Notes: a model not told the origin generated them from the sequence alone. A stretch of DNA of 64,000 nt from Hyphomicrobiales bacterium (GCA_900469965.1 UBZP01000007.1:1-64000); one strand, 5' to 3'; positions 53,687-61,820 are shown, counted from the stretch's first letter. A program made the numbers and translations.

Positions 53687-54409
53687 TCAGACTTCGATAA
53701 CGGCGTATGGTCTGCCTGTGGGTTTTTCGATGTGGGCGGCAACGTTGAAGACCGGGGTGCCCGCTGGCGTGGTGCCCTTATAGGTGCCATTGTGGGCATG
53801 GCCGTGAAAGACTGCGGTGACTTTGAAGCGGTCGATGGTTTCGCTCAGCCTGGAGGAACCGAGAAAAGGATAGATTTCTGGCGGCTCGCCCTGCACCGTA
53901 TCGGCAATAGGGGCGTAGTGAAGGACAACCACCGCGCGATCTGTTCTAACCTTGCGTAAAGCGTTTTCAAGCCGCATCGCTTCATCCACGCTCTCGGCCA
54001 CCATCGCCTTGATGGCAGGCTCGCCAAATGAGCTCAACATGTGGCGACCAAAGCCTCCGGCAAAGCCTTTTGCTCCTACAAAGCCTATACCTTCAATCTC
54101 CACGTTCTGCCCATCGAGTATGTGCGCGCCGGCTTCAGACAGGATGCGCATCACCTCCCCCGCATGACCGCTCTCATAATCGTGGTTGCCAAGGACGGCG
54201 GCGACTGGGATCAAGCAGTGTTTCAGGTCGGCGGCAAGCAACTCGGCTTCGTATGGCTTGCCCCGGTCGGTCAGGTCCCCGGCAATTACCAATACATCTG
54301 CGACCGACGATACCTCGGCAAAAAGATCCTTGTAGGAGACGGATGCATCTTCCTTTACGTGAAGATCTGCTACCGCAGCGACATTGAGCTTGCCGTTTGA
54401 TTTTGACAT
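53687..54409 (-). CDS. Metallophosphoesterase
   Basis: The 240-aa protein has the calcineurin-like metal sites in order: AVADLHVKE (DxH), VLVIAGDLTDRG (GDxxD), VLGNHDYES (GNHD), VLHYAPIAD (His) and FHGHAHNGTY (GHxH). It is about the size of small cyclic-nucleotide or nucleoside phosphodiesterases; the substrate cannot be read. It overlaps the nucleotidyltransferase gene by one base (TGATG) and is the second gene of that operon, under the promoter at 55249-55273. Confidence 0.93.
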   Translation of the reverse strand: MSKSNGKLNVAAVADLHVKEDASVSYKDLFAEVSSVADVLVIAGDLTDRGKPYEAELLAADLKHCLIPVAAVLGNHDYESGHAGEVMRILSEAGAHILDGQNVEIEGIGFVGAKGFAGGFGRHMLSSFGEPAIKAMVAESVDEAMRLENALRKVRTDRAVVVLHYAPIADTVQGEPPEIYPFLGSSRLSETIDRFKVTAVFHGHAHNGTYKGTTPAGTPVFNVAAHIEKPTGRPYAVIEV

Positions 54410-55224
54410 CAGCGCTCCTCCAGATCCTCTCTCATTTCGCCTTCACCACCGACGTCGGCGAAGCCCCATTCCGAAACGTCGATGCGGTAGTCCGAGCGCG
54501 AATACATGCGGCCGCGGCATATCTTCATCTGGGGAAGCGGCAGGCGCCGTTGCTCCTCGAGCCGTCCGATCAGCTCGTCCATGAGCCAATCGGGTATCTT
54601 GTCTCGCTCCGTCGGATAGATCCATCTGAAGTTCAGCAGATGTATCAGCAGCACTTCCCAGTGAACCTCCATGAACGCCAGCAACCTGCGCCAGTCGATA
54701 CGGTCGTGCATCCGCAGAATCGTATGAACGATGTCAGCGCCATCATAGCGGCTGCGTAACTGAATAAAGGCTTTCGACCAGATTAGCTCTGTCGGAGAAA
54801 TCACAGCAACCTTCTGGCCCTTAATCTCGAACGAATTGGCATGGTCGAACCACGCATCGCCGATCGGGATCGCCCCGTTAGAGGAGGCGAAGATAACGTC
54901 GAAGAAGTACTTTCCCCGAAACACCTTCCCCAACCATCGGTCGTCCTCTACCTCGATCACGTAACCATGGTCGCGGAAATAAGCGAGTATCCGAGCGGAA
55001 TCGCCGGCTTTGCAAAAGATATCGAGATCCTTTGTCGGTCGTGAAATGCCCGTATACGCGCTCACTGCAAAGGTTCCCGCCACGAGAAATGGAATCTTCG
55101 ATTCCACTAACGCAGCGACGGCATCGGCAACAAAAAGCTCCGCCTCGTCATCTACAAGTTGGGGTACAGCCCGTGGTTTGTCTGCCCGGCTGGCCCTGGT
55201 TCTTCGTTGAACGATCTTCGACAT
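54409..55224 (-). CDS. Nucleotidyltransferase-fold protein
   Basis: The 271-aa protein has a nucleotidyltransferase core: KIPFLVAGTFAVSAYTGISRPTKDLDIFCKAGD (about residues 43-75), with GT-x-A-x-x-x-x-x-G and DLD metal pair, then FFDVIF for the third acid and SPTELIWSKAF. This resembles AbiEii/MNT-type proteins. The C-terminal half is helical. The following metallophosphoesterase gene overlaps by one base. A stress-type promoter lies about 25 bases upstream. The two-gene pair could add and remove a nucleotide from some target; that is inference. Confidence 0.78.
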   Translation of the reverse strand: MSKIVQRRTRASRADKPRAVPQLVDDEAELFVADAVAALVESKIPFLVAGTFAVSAYTGISRPTKDLDIFCKAGDSARILAYFRDHGYVIEVEDDRWLGKVFRGKYFFDVIFASSNGAIPIGDAWFDHANSFEIKGQKVAVISPTELIWSKAFIQLRSRYDGADIVHTILRMHDRIDWRRLLAFMEVHWEVLLIHLLNFRWIYPTERDKIPDWLMDELIGRLEEQRRLPLPQMKICRGRMYSRSDYRIDVSEWGFADVGGEGEMREDLEER

Positions 55225-55248
55225 AACGAACCTCGGTTAATCGATAGA

Positions 55249-55273
55249 AACGCAACGCGATCCGTCATGTTCC
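55249..55273 (-). promoter_or_regulatory. EcfG-type stress promoter (GGAAC-N18-TT)
   Basis: GGAAC on the minus strand (55273-55269), 18 bases, TT (55250-55249), in the form CGTT. It reads toward the nucleotidyltransferase gene starting at 55224. Confidence 0.75.
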
Positions 55274-55702
55274 CCGACAACGTTGCCGTTCATCGGGGAG
55301 CTCACAACCCTGACCCGGATCGCTCCTGTCAAATTTTTGTAGCGGATATTCGCCGCGCTGTGGCAGTGTGTGGTACGGATCAGGCGCAGGTCATACCCTT
55401 TTGCCCGAAGAGCGCGCACTGCGTGATAGGGTACCGCTGGGGGACACTGCCGATTTCGTTCGCATGCGACCGAAGGCCAGGCGGCGGAACATAGCAGCAC
55501 TTGATGGTTCCGGCTCGGCCGTAGCGCCTACGCGCCGAAGCGCGGATTTCGGGCAAGTCCGCTGGAGGTTAGACCGGTTGCAAAATGATCATCGCGTGAC
55601 GAGGTTTTTAAGTGATGTCGAATGACCGTGGAGGCAGGGCGCGCAGGCGTGTGAGAGGGCCGACATGTGTGCACAACCGGTCAGAGCAAAGCAGGCGAGA
55701 CG

Positions 55703-56341
55703 ATGCCTCGAGATATAAGTAGTGTTTCACCGGCTTTCATAGAACATGCCCACGGCACGGGAGCGCAGATGCGTGCTGATGCGTCGAAATGCCGACGCTG
55801 CGACCTCTATCGGGACGCTACGCAAGTCGTCTTCGGTGAAGGACCTGACAAACCGCGGGTCGTCCTGGTCGGAGAGCAACCGGGCGACCGGGAGGACAGG
55901 ATCGGCCGCCCCTTCGTCGGTCCCGCAGGCCGTGTTCTAGACTCGTGCCTGGCGGAGGCAGGTGTCGATCGGTCGGCATGCTATTTGACCAACGCAGTCA
56001 AGCATTTCAAATTCAGTCAGCGCGGCAAACGACGGATCCACAAAAAGCCTAATGTTGGGGAAGTGCGTCAGTGCGCCTGGTGGCTGGGGGGAGAGATCGA
56101 ATGGCTGGAACCTACACTGCTTGTGGCTCTCGGTGCGACCGCGACATTCGCGCTGTTCGGGCGACGTTACACGGTAATGGCTGACCGAGGACGGATCCTG
56201 AAAGCGGACAACGGCGCAGCTGCCCTTATCACCGTGCACCCGTCATCATTGCTGCGAAATCCTGCGCGGTCGGAAGTTCTGCAGGAGCGGATACGTTTCA
56301 TCTCGGAGTTGACCCTGATCACCCGGTTTCTCACGGCCTGA
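55703..56341 (+). CDS. udgX: UdgX-type uracil-DNA glycosylase
   Basis: The 212-aa protein is a family-4/UdgX uracil-DNA glycosylase: iron-sulfur Cys start ASKCRRCDLYRDATQ (about residues 31-45), the active site VLVGEQPGDREDRIGRPFVGPAG (about 67-89), and the loop KHFKFSQRGKRRIHKKP (about 107-123). The KRRIH loop is specific to UdgX, whose His can form a covalent bond with uracil-DNA. A second Cys pair (RQCAWWL, about residue 131) completes the cluster. ATG at 55703 is used; a 12-residue extension upstream is possible. No stress-type promoter was seen. Confidence 0.92.
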   Translation: MPRDISSVSPAFIEHAHGTGAQMRADASKCRRCDLYRDATQVVFGEGPDKPRVVLVGEQPGDREDRIGRPFVGPAGRVLDSCLAEAGVDRSACYLTNAVKHFKFSQRGKRRIHKKPNVGEVRQCAWWLGGEIEWLEPTLLVALGATATFALFGRRYTVMADRGRILKADNGAAALITVHPSSLLRNPARSEVLQERIRFISELTLITRFLTA

Positions 56342-56580
56342 CGTGTGATGTCCTGCAGCCATTTTTCGACGGCACCAGCAATAATGAGAATTGACATCGC
56401 GCACATTCTGACCGGCGTAGCCCCGAGGACAATTGTATGCCGCGTGAGTCGGCCTATATAGGTGATCGGGCCGACCGTAACGGCTCTGGCTGTTCTTGAC
56501 AGGTGCCGGTAGAAGCGACGAGTGGACCGCTCCTCGCCTCTGATTGAGGCGAGGCCTTTGTGGCAAGCAATGCTGCCTGC
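56342..56580. other. Short stretch without a supported gene
   Basis: Nothing recognised between the convergent ends of the udgX and CBS genes. A GAGGCGAGGAGCGG/CCTCGCCTC arrangement (about 56525-56560) may form a weak terminator hairpin. Confidence 0.3.
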
Positions 56581-57018
56581 TCAGTGGTCGGCCTGTGAGT
56601 GCATCCCGCCTGGCCTTGAAATGGCGGCAAGCGTTTCGCCCGTCGCGCCATTTCCACCGGACAATGCCAGGTCACCGAGCGATAGAATCCCGACCAAACG
56701 TTTTTGCCGGTTTACAACCGGTATTCGCCGGATCTGCTGATCGCAGAGATTCTGGCACACCTCGTCGATGTCTTCATCGTCAAAGCAGTATTGTACGTCC
56801 GGGGTCATTACCTCGCCGACCGTCGTATCGGGCCCCTTTCCCTCCGCGACCGCCCGCACAGCGATGTCGCGGTCAGTGAGCATGCCGACCAATCTGTCAT
56901 TCTCGCCGACCGGCACAACACCCGCATCGATCTGCGCCATGATACGCGCTGCCTCACGAATGGTATCTTTGGGACTGGCAACGCGAACGTTGCGGGTCAT
57001 CACTTCGTTCACTCTCAT
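56581..57018 (-). CDS. CBS-domain pair protein
   Basis: The 145-aa protein is two CBS domains: VNEVMTRNVRVASPKDTIREAARIMAQIDAGVVPVGENDRLVGMLTDRDIAVRAVAEG (about residues 3-61) and VGEVMTPDVQYCFDDEDIDEVCQNLCDQQIRRIPVVNRQKRLVGILSLGDLAL (about 67-119). Such stand-alone pairs bind AMP/ATP-like nucleotides and sense energy state; partner unknown. The ATG has AGGAGC just upstream (57019-57030) and a stress-type promoter lies at 57053-57077. Confidence 0.94.
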   Translation of the reverse strand: MRVNEVMTRNVRVASPKDTIREAARIMAQIDAGVVPVGENDRLVGMLTDRDIAVRAVAEGKGPDTTVGEVMTPDVQYCFDDEDIDEVCQNLCDQQIRRIPVVNRQKRLVGILSLGDLALSGGNGATGETLAAISRPGGMHSQADH

Positions 57019-57052
57019 TTCGTTGCTCCTTGGGAATCGTCACTCCGGATCC

Positions 57053-57077
57053 AACTCTGCGAAGCGGTCATGGTTCC
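57053..57077 (-). promoter_or_regulatory. EcfG-type stress promoter (GGAAC-N18-TT)
   Basis: GGAAC on the minus strand (57077-57073), 18 bases, TT (57054-57053). It reads toward the CBS gene starting at 57018. It lies 64 bases from the divergent promoter at 57141. Confidence 0.75.
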
Positions 57078-57140
57078 CACGAAGCAGAAAATCTAAAGCA
57101 TACACTTTGGCGAGCCCATGCTGGCGGCTGCTGCTCGATG

Positions 57141-57165
57141 GGAACTTGGTTCGGTTCAGGTTGTT
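57141..57165 (+). promoter_or_regulatory. EcfG-type stress promoter (GGAAC-N18-TT)
   Basis: GGAAC (57141-57145), 18 bases, TT (57164-57165), in the form TGTT. It stands 24 bases before the iron-permease-like gene at 57189. Confidence 0.75.
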
Positions 57166-57188
57166 TCTGTGGAAAAAGGAGAAGTGTT

Positions 57189-57593
57189 ATGGCCGAACCT
57201 AGGCCCGTGAGCCTATTTCCACGCTTTTCCGCCCAGTTTTCCAAGTGGGCGGGGCACCCGACAGCCTTTGTCGTTGCGAGCGGGATCGTTCTTCTCTGGG
57301 CAATCTGCGGCCCCTACTTCGACTTTTCGGAAACCTGGCAGCTTGTCATCAACACCGGGACAACGATCGTCACGTTCCTGATGGTGTTCATCCTGCAGAA
57401 CTCCCAGACACGGGAGAGCAGCGCTATTCAGGCCAAATTGGACGAGCTGATTCTTACGTCTCACGCCCAGAATGTCTTCGTTGGGATCGAGCATCTCGAC
57501 GAGAATCAGATCCGGATCTTAAGTCGCAAGCTCGCGCAGAAGGCAAGAAACTCCAAAGTCCGGCCGCGCGCGGCGGGGCTTGCGCGCAAGTAG
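57189..57593 (+). CDS. Low-affinity iron permease-family protein
   Basis: The 134-aa protein has two membrane helices, HPTAFVVASGIVLLWAICGP (about residues 23-42) and QLVINTGTTIVTFLMVFIL (about 50-68), then QNSQTRESSAIQAKLDELILTS. This is the signature of the family annotated as low-affinity iron permease. Transport is not proven for bacterial members. AAGGAG lies 6 bases before the ATG at 57189; the longer upstream frame is unsupported. A stress promoter lies directly upstream. Confidence 0.9.
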   Translation: MAEPRPVSLFPRFSAQFSKWAGHPTAFVVASGIVLLWAICGPYFDFSETWQLVINTGTTIVTFLMVFILQNSQTRESSAIQAKLDELILTSHAQNVFVGIEHLDENQIRILSRKLAQKARNSKVRPRAAGLARK

Positions 57594-57629
57594 TGCCGGA
57601 ACATTCTCTTCGGCACGTCGCCAAGCCCC

Positions 57630-59165
57630 TTATTTGCTGACGCGTGCGGCAATTGAGCTTGTAGGGGAAGGAACAACCAGGGACGGTTGGCGAATTGCCC
57701 GAGGATCCGAGAGGGGCAGGACCTTGGGCGAGACGCTAACGAGGCCTCTGAAAAGATCCGCATATCGATCAGCGCTATACTTCCAGCTGAAGTCAGAGCG
57801 CATAGCATGGGTCTGCAGCCGCCTCATAAGGGTGGGCTGCCCGAATATATCGAAAGCGCGGTCGATTGCATGTTCGAGCTCAGTGGTCGTGACGGGATGA
57901 AACTGAATGCCGGTCGCCGTCTCCATAGCATTGGCCGCATCATTCGCATCGATGATGGTCTCGCTCAGCCCACCCGTTCGTGAGACCAGCGGGATCGCGC
58001 CATAGCGAAGCGCGTAGAGCTGTGTCAGCCCGCAGGGCTCGAAGCGCGATGGTTGAATCACAAAATCGGCGCCGCCATGAATAAGGTGTGCAAGCCCTTC
58101 GTTATACCCGATGGAGACAGCCACGTTTTCCGGATAGTGTTTTGTAAGGACCCGCAGGCCATCTTGCAACGCTCGGTCGCCCTCGCCGCAAACGATCAAG
58201 TGCCCGCCCGATTCAACAAGGTGCGGAACGGCGTCGATCAGAAGGTCTATGCCCTTCTGCCAGGTGAGGCGGCTGACGACGGCAAAGAGTGGACCACTGC
58301 GGCCGCTGAAGTCGAAGAGGTTCATCAGATAATTGCGATTGCCCGCGCGCCGGTCCGGGCTTTCCGGCCCAAAGGTCGAAATAAGACACGGATCCCGTGA
58401 GGGATCCCACACTTCGACATCGATACCGTTCACAATTCCCTTCAGTTTCGACTTGTTTGATTTGAGTACGCCGTCCATTCCCATGCCGAGATCATGCGTG
58501 ACGATCTCTCGGGCATAGGTGGGACTGACGGTCGTCACGACGTCAGCTGTCTGAATGCCGCCTTTGAGGAAGCTAGCCGCTCCATAATACTCCAGACAAT
58601 CGATGCCAAAGGCGGCTTCTGGGAGCGCGATGTTCTCAAGTTCTTCAAATCCAAACTTCCCCTGAAAGGCCAGGTTGTGAATGGTAAGTACTGTGGGTAT
58701 CCGGCTTTGAAAGGTGTACTTCAAATAAACGGAAGTCAACGCAGTCTGCCAATCATGTAGATGCACGAGATCCGGTTTCCAGAATCCGCCGGGCAAACCT
58801 TCGGCAATGCTTGCTGCTGCGAAGGAGATGGCGGAAAACCGCCGCCAGTTGTCAGAAAAGTCACGGCCATGTTCATCCACGTAGGGGCCGCCCGGGCGAC
58901 TATAAAGAGATGGCGCGTCGAGAACCAAGAGGGGCAGGCCGTTCACGTCACTGGAAAGTAGCCTGCATTCCATCCCGAAAATGTCGATGTCTGTTACCTT
59001 GGTCGGGGGGGCTAAGCGCTCGAGGACGATCGGGTAACCGGGAAGAAGCGTCCGCATGTCGATATTGTGGGCGGACATCGCCTTGGGCAATGCGCCCGCC
59101 ACGTCGGCCAGCCCTCCGGTCTTGACCAGCGGGAACATTTCTGAAGTAACCGAGAGAACATTCAT
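57630..59165 (-). CDS. glgA: Glycogen synthase (GlgA)
   Basis: The 511-aa protein begins MNVLSVTSEMFPLVKTGGLADVAGALPKAM, with the KTGGLADV ADP-glucose site, and has VTTVSPTYAREI, the GT-B C-domain with SRLTWQKGIDLLI and the SRFEPCGLTQLYALRYGAIPLVSRTGGLSETI block holding the catalytic Glu. It makes alpha-1,4-glucan from ADP-glucose. The C-terminal 25 residues go beyond the usual GlgA end. No other glg genes are in the window; the copy is probably an accessory, stress-controlled one, as its promoter (59210-59234) suggests. Confidence 0.95.
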   Translation of the reverse strand: MNVLSVTSEMFPLVKTGGLADVAGALPKAMSAHNIDMRTLLPGYPIVLERLAPPTKVTDIDIFGMECRLLSSDVNGLPLLVLDAPSLYSRPGGPYVDEHGRDFSDNWRRFSAISFAAASIAEGLPGGFWKPDLVHLHDWQTALTSVYLKYTFQSRIPTVLTIHNLAFQGKFGFEELENIALPEAAFGIDCLEYYGAASFLKGGIQTADVVTTVSPTYAREIVTHDLGMGMDGVLKSNKSKLKGIVNGIDVEVWDPSRDPCLISTFGPESPDRRAGNRNYLMNLFDFSGRSGPLFAVVSRLTWQKGIDLLIDAVPHLVESGGHLIVCGEGDRALQDGLRVLTKHYPENVAVSIGYNEGLAHLIHGGADFVIQPSRFEPCGLTQLYALRYGAIPLVSRTGGLSETIIDANDAANAMETATGIQFHPVTTTELEHAIDRAFDIFGQPTLMRRLQTHAMRSDFSWKYSADRYADLFRGLVSVSPKVLPLSDPRAIRQPSLVVPSPTSSIAARVSK

Positions 59166-59209
59166 GCGAGCGCCCCAGGACTCTTGACTGATGACAGTGC
59201 CGCGGGTGC

Positions 59210-59234
59210 AACTGTGTGCCGTCGATTCAGTTCC
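59210..59234 (-). promoter_or_regulatory. EcfG-type stress promoter of glgA
   Basis: GGAAC on the minus strand (59234-59230), 18 bases, TT (59211-59210). It stands 45 bases before the glgA start. Confidence 0.72.
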
Positions 59235-59370
59235 CTGGGACAGGCCAAAATTATGCGCTGTGACGGCGGATTTCTATTCGTGGTGACGCTGATCTCCGCG
59301 CGCGAACCGCCCGGATTTGCTCCTTGTGGCCTGGGTGCAACTGGCGGCTGTGCAAGGCTGAAAGGGTGGG

Positions 59371-59718
59371 TCAAGACAGGCCTGGGTCTTGCAGATCATC
59401 CTTCGTGATCCACAAAGGAAGTCCCGGGCTGCCTCGATCTCGATCAAACTTCTTGCTAGCCAGGCGCTCCAGTAACTGAAGATTGTCCTTCAGCAGCGTG
59501 ACCGGGCCGGAACCCTGGCCGCCCAATGCATGCAACGCCGAAAGAGTTACGCAAACTTCCACGGCGACGTTATCGGGCGTCACCATCGCCCACAAGAGGG
59601 CCATGTCTTTGGGAATGGGTTTCACGGACTGATCGAGAGGCATCTGTGTTCCAATCGTGGAGTGCTGAGCGGTCTTACCGAAGACAGGATCGCCAGTGAA
59701 AAGTCGATGATGGCCCAC
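59371..59718 (-). CDS. Hypothetical protein, uncertain start
   Basis: The frame encodes up to 115 aa. The part from MPLDQSVKPIPKDMALLWAM (start at 59643) on looks coding: TPDNVAVEVCVTLSALHALGGQGSGPVTLLKDNLQLLERLA. The first 25 codons are weaker. No family recognised and no stress promoter seen. Confidence 0.45.
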   Translation of the reverse strand: MGHHRLFTGDPVFGKTAQHSTIGTQMPLDQSVKPIPKDMALLWAMVTPDNVAVEVCVTLSALHALGGQGSGPVTLLKDNLQLLERLASKKFDRDRGSPGLPLWITKDDLQDPGLS

Positions 59719-60040
59719 CGAAATGCACAGAAAACCGGTTGGCGTTATGACGGGGCACGAGCCCCGCTTGTCGAGCGGTGATTCTCAGCATCTCGCGGTG
59801 CCGCGAAAGTGGTTGTTACAGCAGCCCAGGGAAGGCCTCGGCACATTGGTACCGTGTCGAGGGCCGTCTAAACACTCATGCTGACGATGCCTTTCGCTGG
59901 TCCGCGGTCGATGACGCATCGGCAGCTCCTGCACCCTGGTACACGTAACAATGTTCGATGCATCGCACCAGGGCGTCGGCGGCCGGCCGTGCACATCTCG
60001 CACAATCATCATTCCTCCAAAACTTGCTTCGGGGACATTA
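59719..60040. other. Stretch without a firmly supported gene
   Basis: A minus-strand frame to 59785 with starts near 60018 (after TTGGAGG) would give a 75-aa Cys-containing protein behind the promoter-like site at 60041-60065. It has no recognised family and is left uncalled. Confidence 0.3.
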
Positions 60041-60065
60041 AACATCGCCAATTCCGGAATGTTCC
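60041..60065 (-). promoter_or_regulatory. EcfG-type stress promoter, target unclear
   Basis: GGAAC on the minus strand (60065-60061), 18 bases, TT (60042-60041), in the form TGTT. A GGAGG lies about 20 bases downstream, but the reading frame behind it is not convincing; a small RNA or small protein is possible. Confidence 0.5.
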
Positions 60066-60163
60066 AACCTCATTGATATGGCGAGCGCGTCGAACCGGAT
60101 CGCAGCGTTGGACGGGGCGCGTATCGAGCAGGCAGACCCACTGCGCTGGCCTTGACAGGTGTG

Positions 60164-60188
60164 GGAACATCCACCGCTACTATGCGTT
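60164..60188 (+). promoter_or_regulatory. EcfG-type stress promoter (GGAAC-N18-TT)
   Basis: GGAAC (60164-60168), 18 bases, TT (60187-60188), in the form CGTT. It stands 32 bases before the 23-aa membrane microprotein at 60220. Confidence 0.72.
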
Positions 60189-60219
60189 TGAGGGTATCGT
60201 TTTCCGGAGGGTCGCATCG

Positions 60220-60291
60220 ATGAATGATGGATTTGTTGAGCTGTCGGCTCTGGGAGTGGCCATGCTCCTGATGCTGATCCTGTTCGTCTAG
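60220..60291 (+). CDS. 23-aa single-span membrane microprotein
   Basis: The gene encodes MNDGFVELSALGVAMLL with a hydrophobic end (MLILFV). CCGGAGGG lies about 10 bases upstream of the ATG, and a GGAAC-N18-TT promoter at 60164-60188. It matches the 25-aa protein at 50882-50959 in the pattern M-x-D-x-F-V/I-ELS-x-x-G-x-AML. Together they suggest a stress-induced microprotein family. Confidence 0.72.
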   Translation: MNDGFVELSALGVAMLLMLILFV

Positions 60292-60477
60292 GGTCCAAGG
60301 ATTGCAAGACCGGACCACTCGGCGCTGCGAGCAGCGCGCGGAGCGAGGGTTGACTGGGGCTACACAGGCAGTCGTGGCCTGGGTGTAGACGGCTCTTAGA
60401 TTTTGACCGCCGCGACATGAAACGGCGAGGGAAGCCGTCGGTATAGCGGGCGTGCTTCAACCAAGCGGAGAATAAAG

Positions 60478-60720
60478 ATGAGCGATGCCCTTAAAGACCT
60501 CGAAGAAGGAGAAGTTTCATGGCTGAAAAAGCTCGCAGATGAAGAGGTTCATATTGTCCCCACGACCGTAGCCGAACGTCTCCGTTCGCTCGGGTTGGCG
60601 ATTCAAGTCGCCCCTGCCTCGGCTGATGAGCTCCCCCAATTTGACCACCAAGACCTCGGAGTACGCATCAGCGCCGAAGGTTTAGAACTGCTGAAGGCCG
60701 TCAGGTATAACCGTCGCTAG
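60478..60720 (+). CDS. Small acidic protein, unknown function
   Basis: The 80-aa protein begins MSDALKDLEEGEVSWLKKLADEEVHIVPTTVAERLRSLGLA and ends RISAEGLELLKAVRYNRR. The middle looks like a winged-helix-sized module (PTTVAERLRSLGLAIQ ... GVRISAEGLELL), as in small MarR-like or phage proteins. CGGAGAATAAAG lies before the ATG. No stress-type promoter was seen close upstream. No family recognised. Confidence 0.65.
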   Translation: MSDALKDLEEGEVSWLKKLADEEVHIVPTTVAERLRSLGLAIQVAPASADELPQFDHQDLGVRISAEGLELLKAVRYNRR

Positions 60721-61266
60721 TCCGACGACCCCGTGCTGCGCCGCATCAATTCGCACGCGCGCGGAGGGGACTCGGCTGTAGAATTGCCAACTTGATTGAG
60801 GTCATGAGGAGGGCGAGCGACGGAGAGGTGTAAGTGATCCACCGCCGTTGGCGTCAGTTGGAGAGTTGTTCGGCTGCAAGTCCATTCGAGGCATTGATCT
60901 GCCCCGATGAGGTTTGGCCCAGACGCACGGGGATCAGTACATGCGTGCGAAGGTCGCATGCACGGCCGCCTTCGCCGCATGATCAGTGCGGGGGAGGTAC
61001 AAACACTTTCATCGCGGCGGCAAAAGAGGTGGAGCTCGATTGCCGCTAGATGAGCCACCTGATCCGGAGTCCTGCTTGGCAGCGCGCTGAAAAAAAGCGA
61101 CGGAAGTGCATGCTTCCGCCGCGAGGTGTGGCGTGTGGAGCAATAACGCCGATTTCTGAAGATAGCGCGCAAGACCGCCTCTTTCACCGGACCTTGGTCT
61201 GATGGGGACGGGGCAAAGGTCCTTCAGGTGGACTTGACCATCGCAAGAGCGGTTTGACCACAGCGA
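60721..61266. other. Stretch without a supported gene
   Basis: Long frames exist on the minus strand (60717-61187) but are Arg/Ser/Pro-rich without a family and look like shadows of GC-rich DNA. Nothing is called. Confidence 0.35.
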
Positions 61267-61539
61267 TCACTTCCTGGAAATTTGGTGGGGTCCAACACGG
61301 ATGCGAATACCTCCCTCTTGCGCGGCGTATATGAATGCTTCCCGGGCGACTTTGCGCGGTACACCCCCTTCCAGGGCGGCGCGGCATAGACTCGTCGCCA
61401 ACGAGTGAGCGGCGCCACCTTTTACGGGCCAGTGACTAAGGCATTCAGCTGCATCCCTAGTACTTCTGATTTTTCGAAATCGTCCCGGACCGTCGAGTTC
61501 GAGTTCAACAGATTTTGTCCAGTAGATCGGGTTTCCCAT
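61267..61539 (-). CDS. DUF982 family protein
   Basis: The 90-aa protein begins MGNPIYWTKSVELELDGPGRFRKIRSTRDAAECLSHWP and continues SLCRAALEGGVPRKVAREAFIYAAQEGGIRI, the DUF982 layout. ATG at 61539 is used, with GGAGG 9 bases upstream; in-frame ATG at 61572 overlaps the promoter. A GGAAC-N18-TT promoter lies at 61568-61592. It is the fourth DUF982 gene in the window. Confidence 0.9.
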   Translation of the reverse strand: MGNPIYWTKSVELELDGPGRFRKIRSTRDAAECLSHWPVKGGAAHSLATSLCRAALEGGVPRKVAREAFIYAAQEGGIRIRVGPHQISRK

Positions 61540-61567
61540 GATGTAGCCTCCATTCCGTCCGAGGTAA

Positions 61568-61592
61568 AACATCTTGAAAACACGATAGTTCC
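61568..61592 (-). promoter_or_regulatory. EcfG-type stress promoter (GGAAC-N18-TT)
   Basis: GGAAC on the minus strand (61592-61588), 18 bases, TT (61569-61568), in the form TGTT. It reads toward the DUF982 gene starting at 61539. Confidence 0.75.
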
Positions 61593-61820
61593 GACCATTG
61601 CGCGGGCTTGGGCACAGGGCAGTTATCGCTTCAGTGTCTGTGGTTTAGGGACGGTCGTGGTGTTGGCTGGGGCCCGCCTGGCGGAAGCCAGAATTTGGCG
61701 TCCGTTGCTAACCCGTCTGCTTGCTCGGGCATTCTTTTGGCGCCCAAACCACGAACGCGCCCGCTTATCGCTCGCCCACAACCTTGCCGGCACGGCCCGC
61801 CGCCCCATATCGCTATCGGC

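Noticed and set aside
60717-61187. 156-codon minus-strand frame
   Set aside because: Composition and lack of any motif suggest a chance frame.
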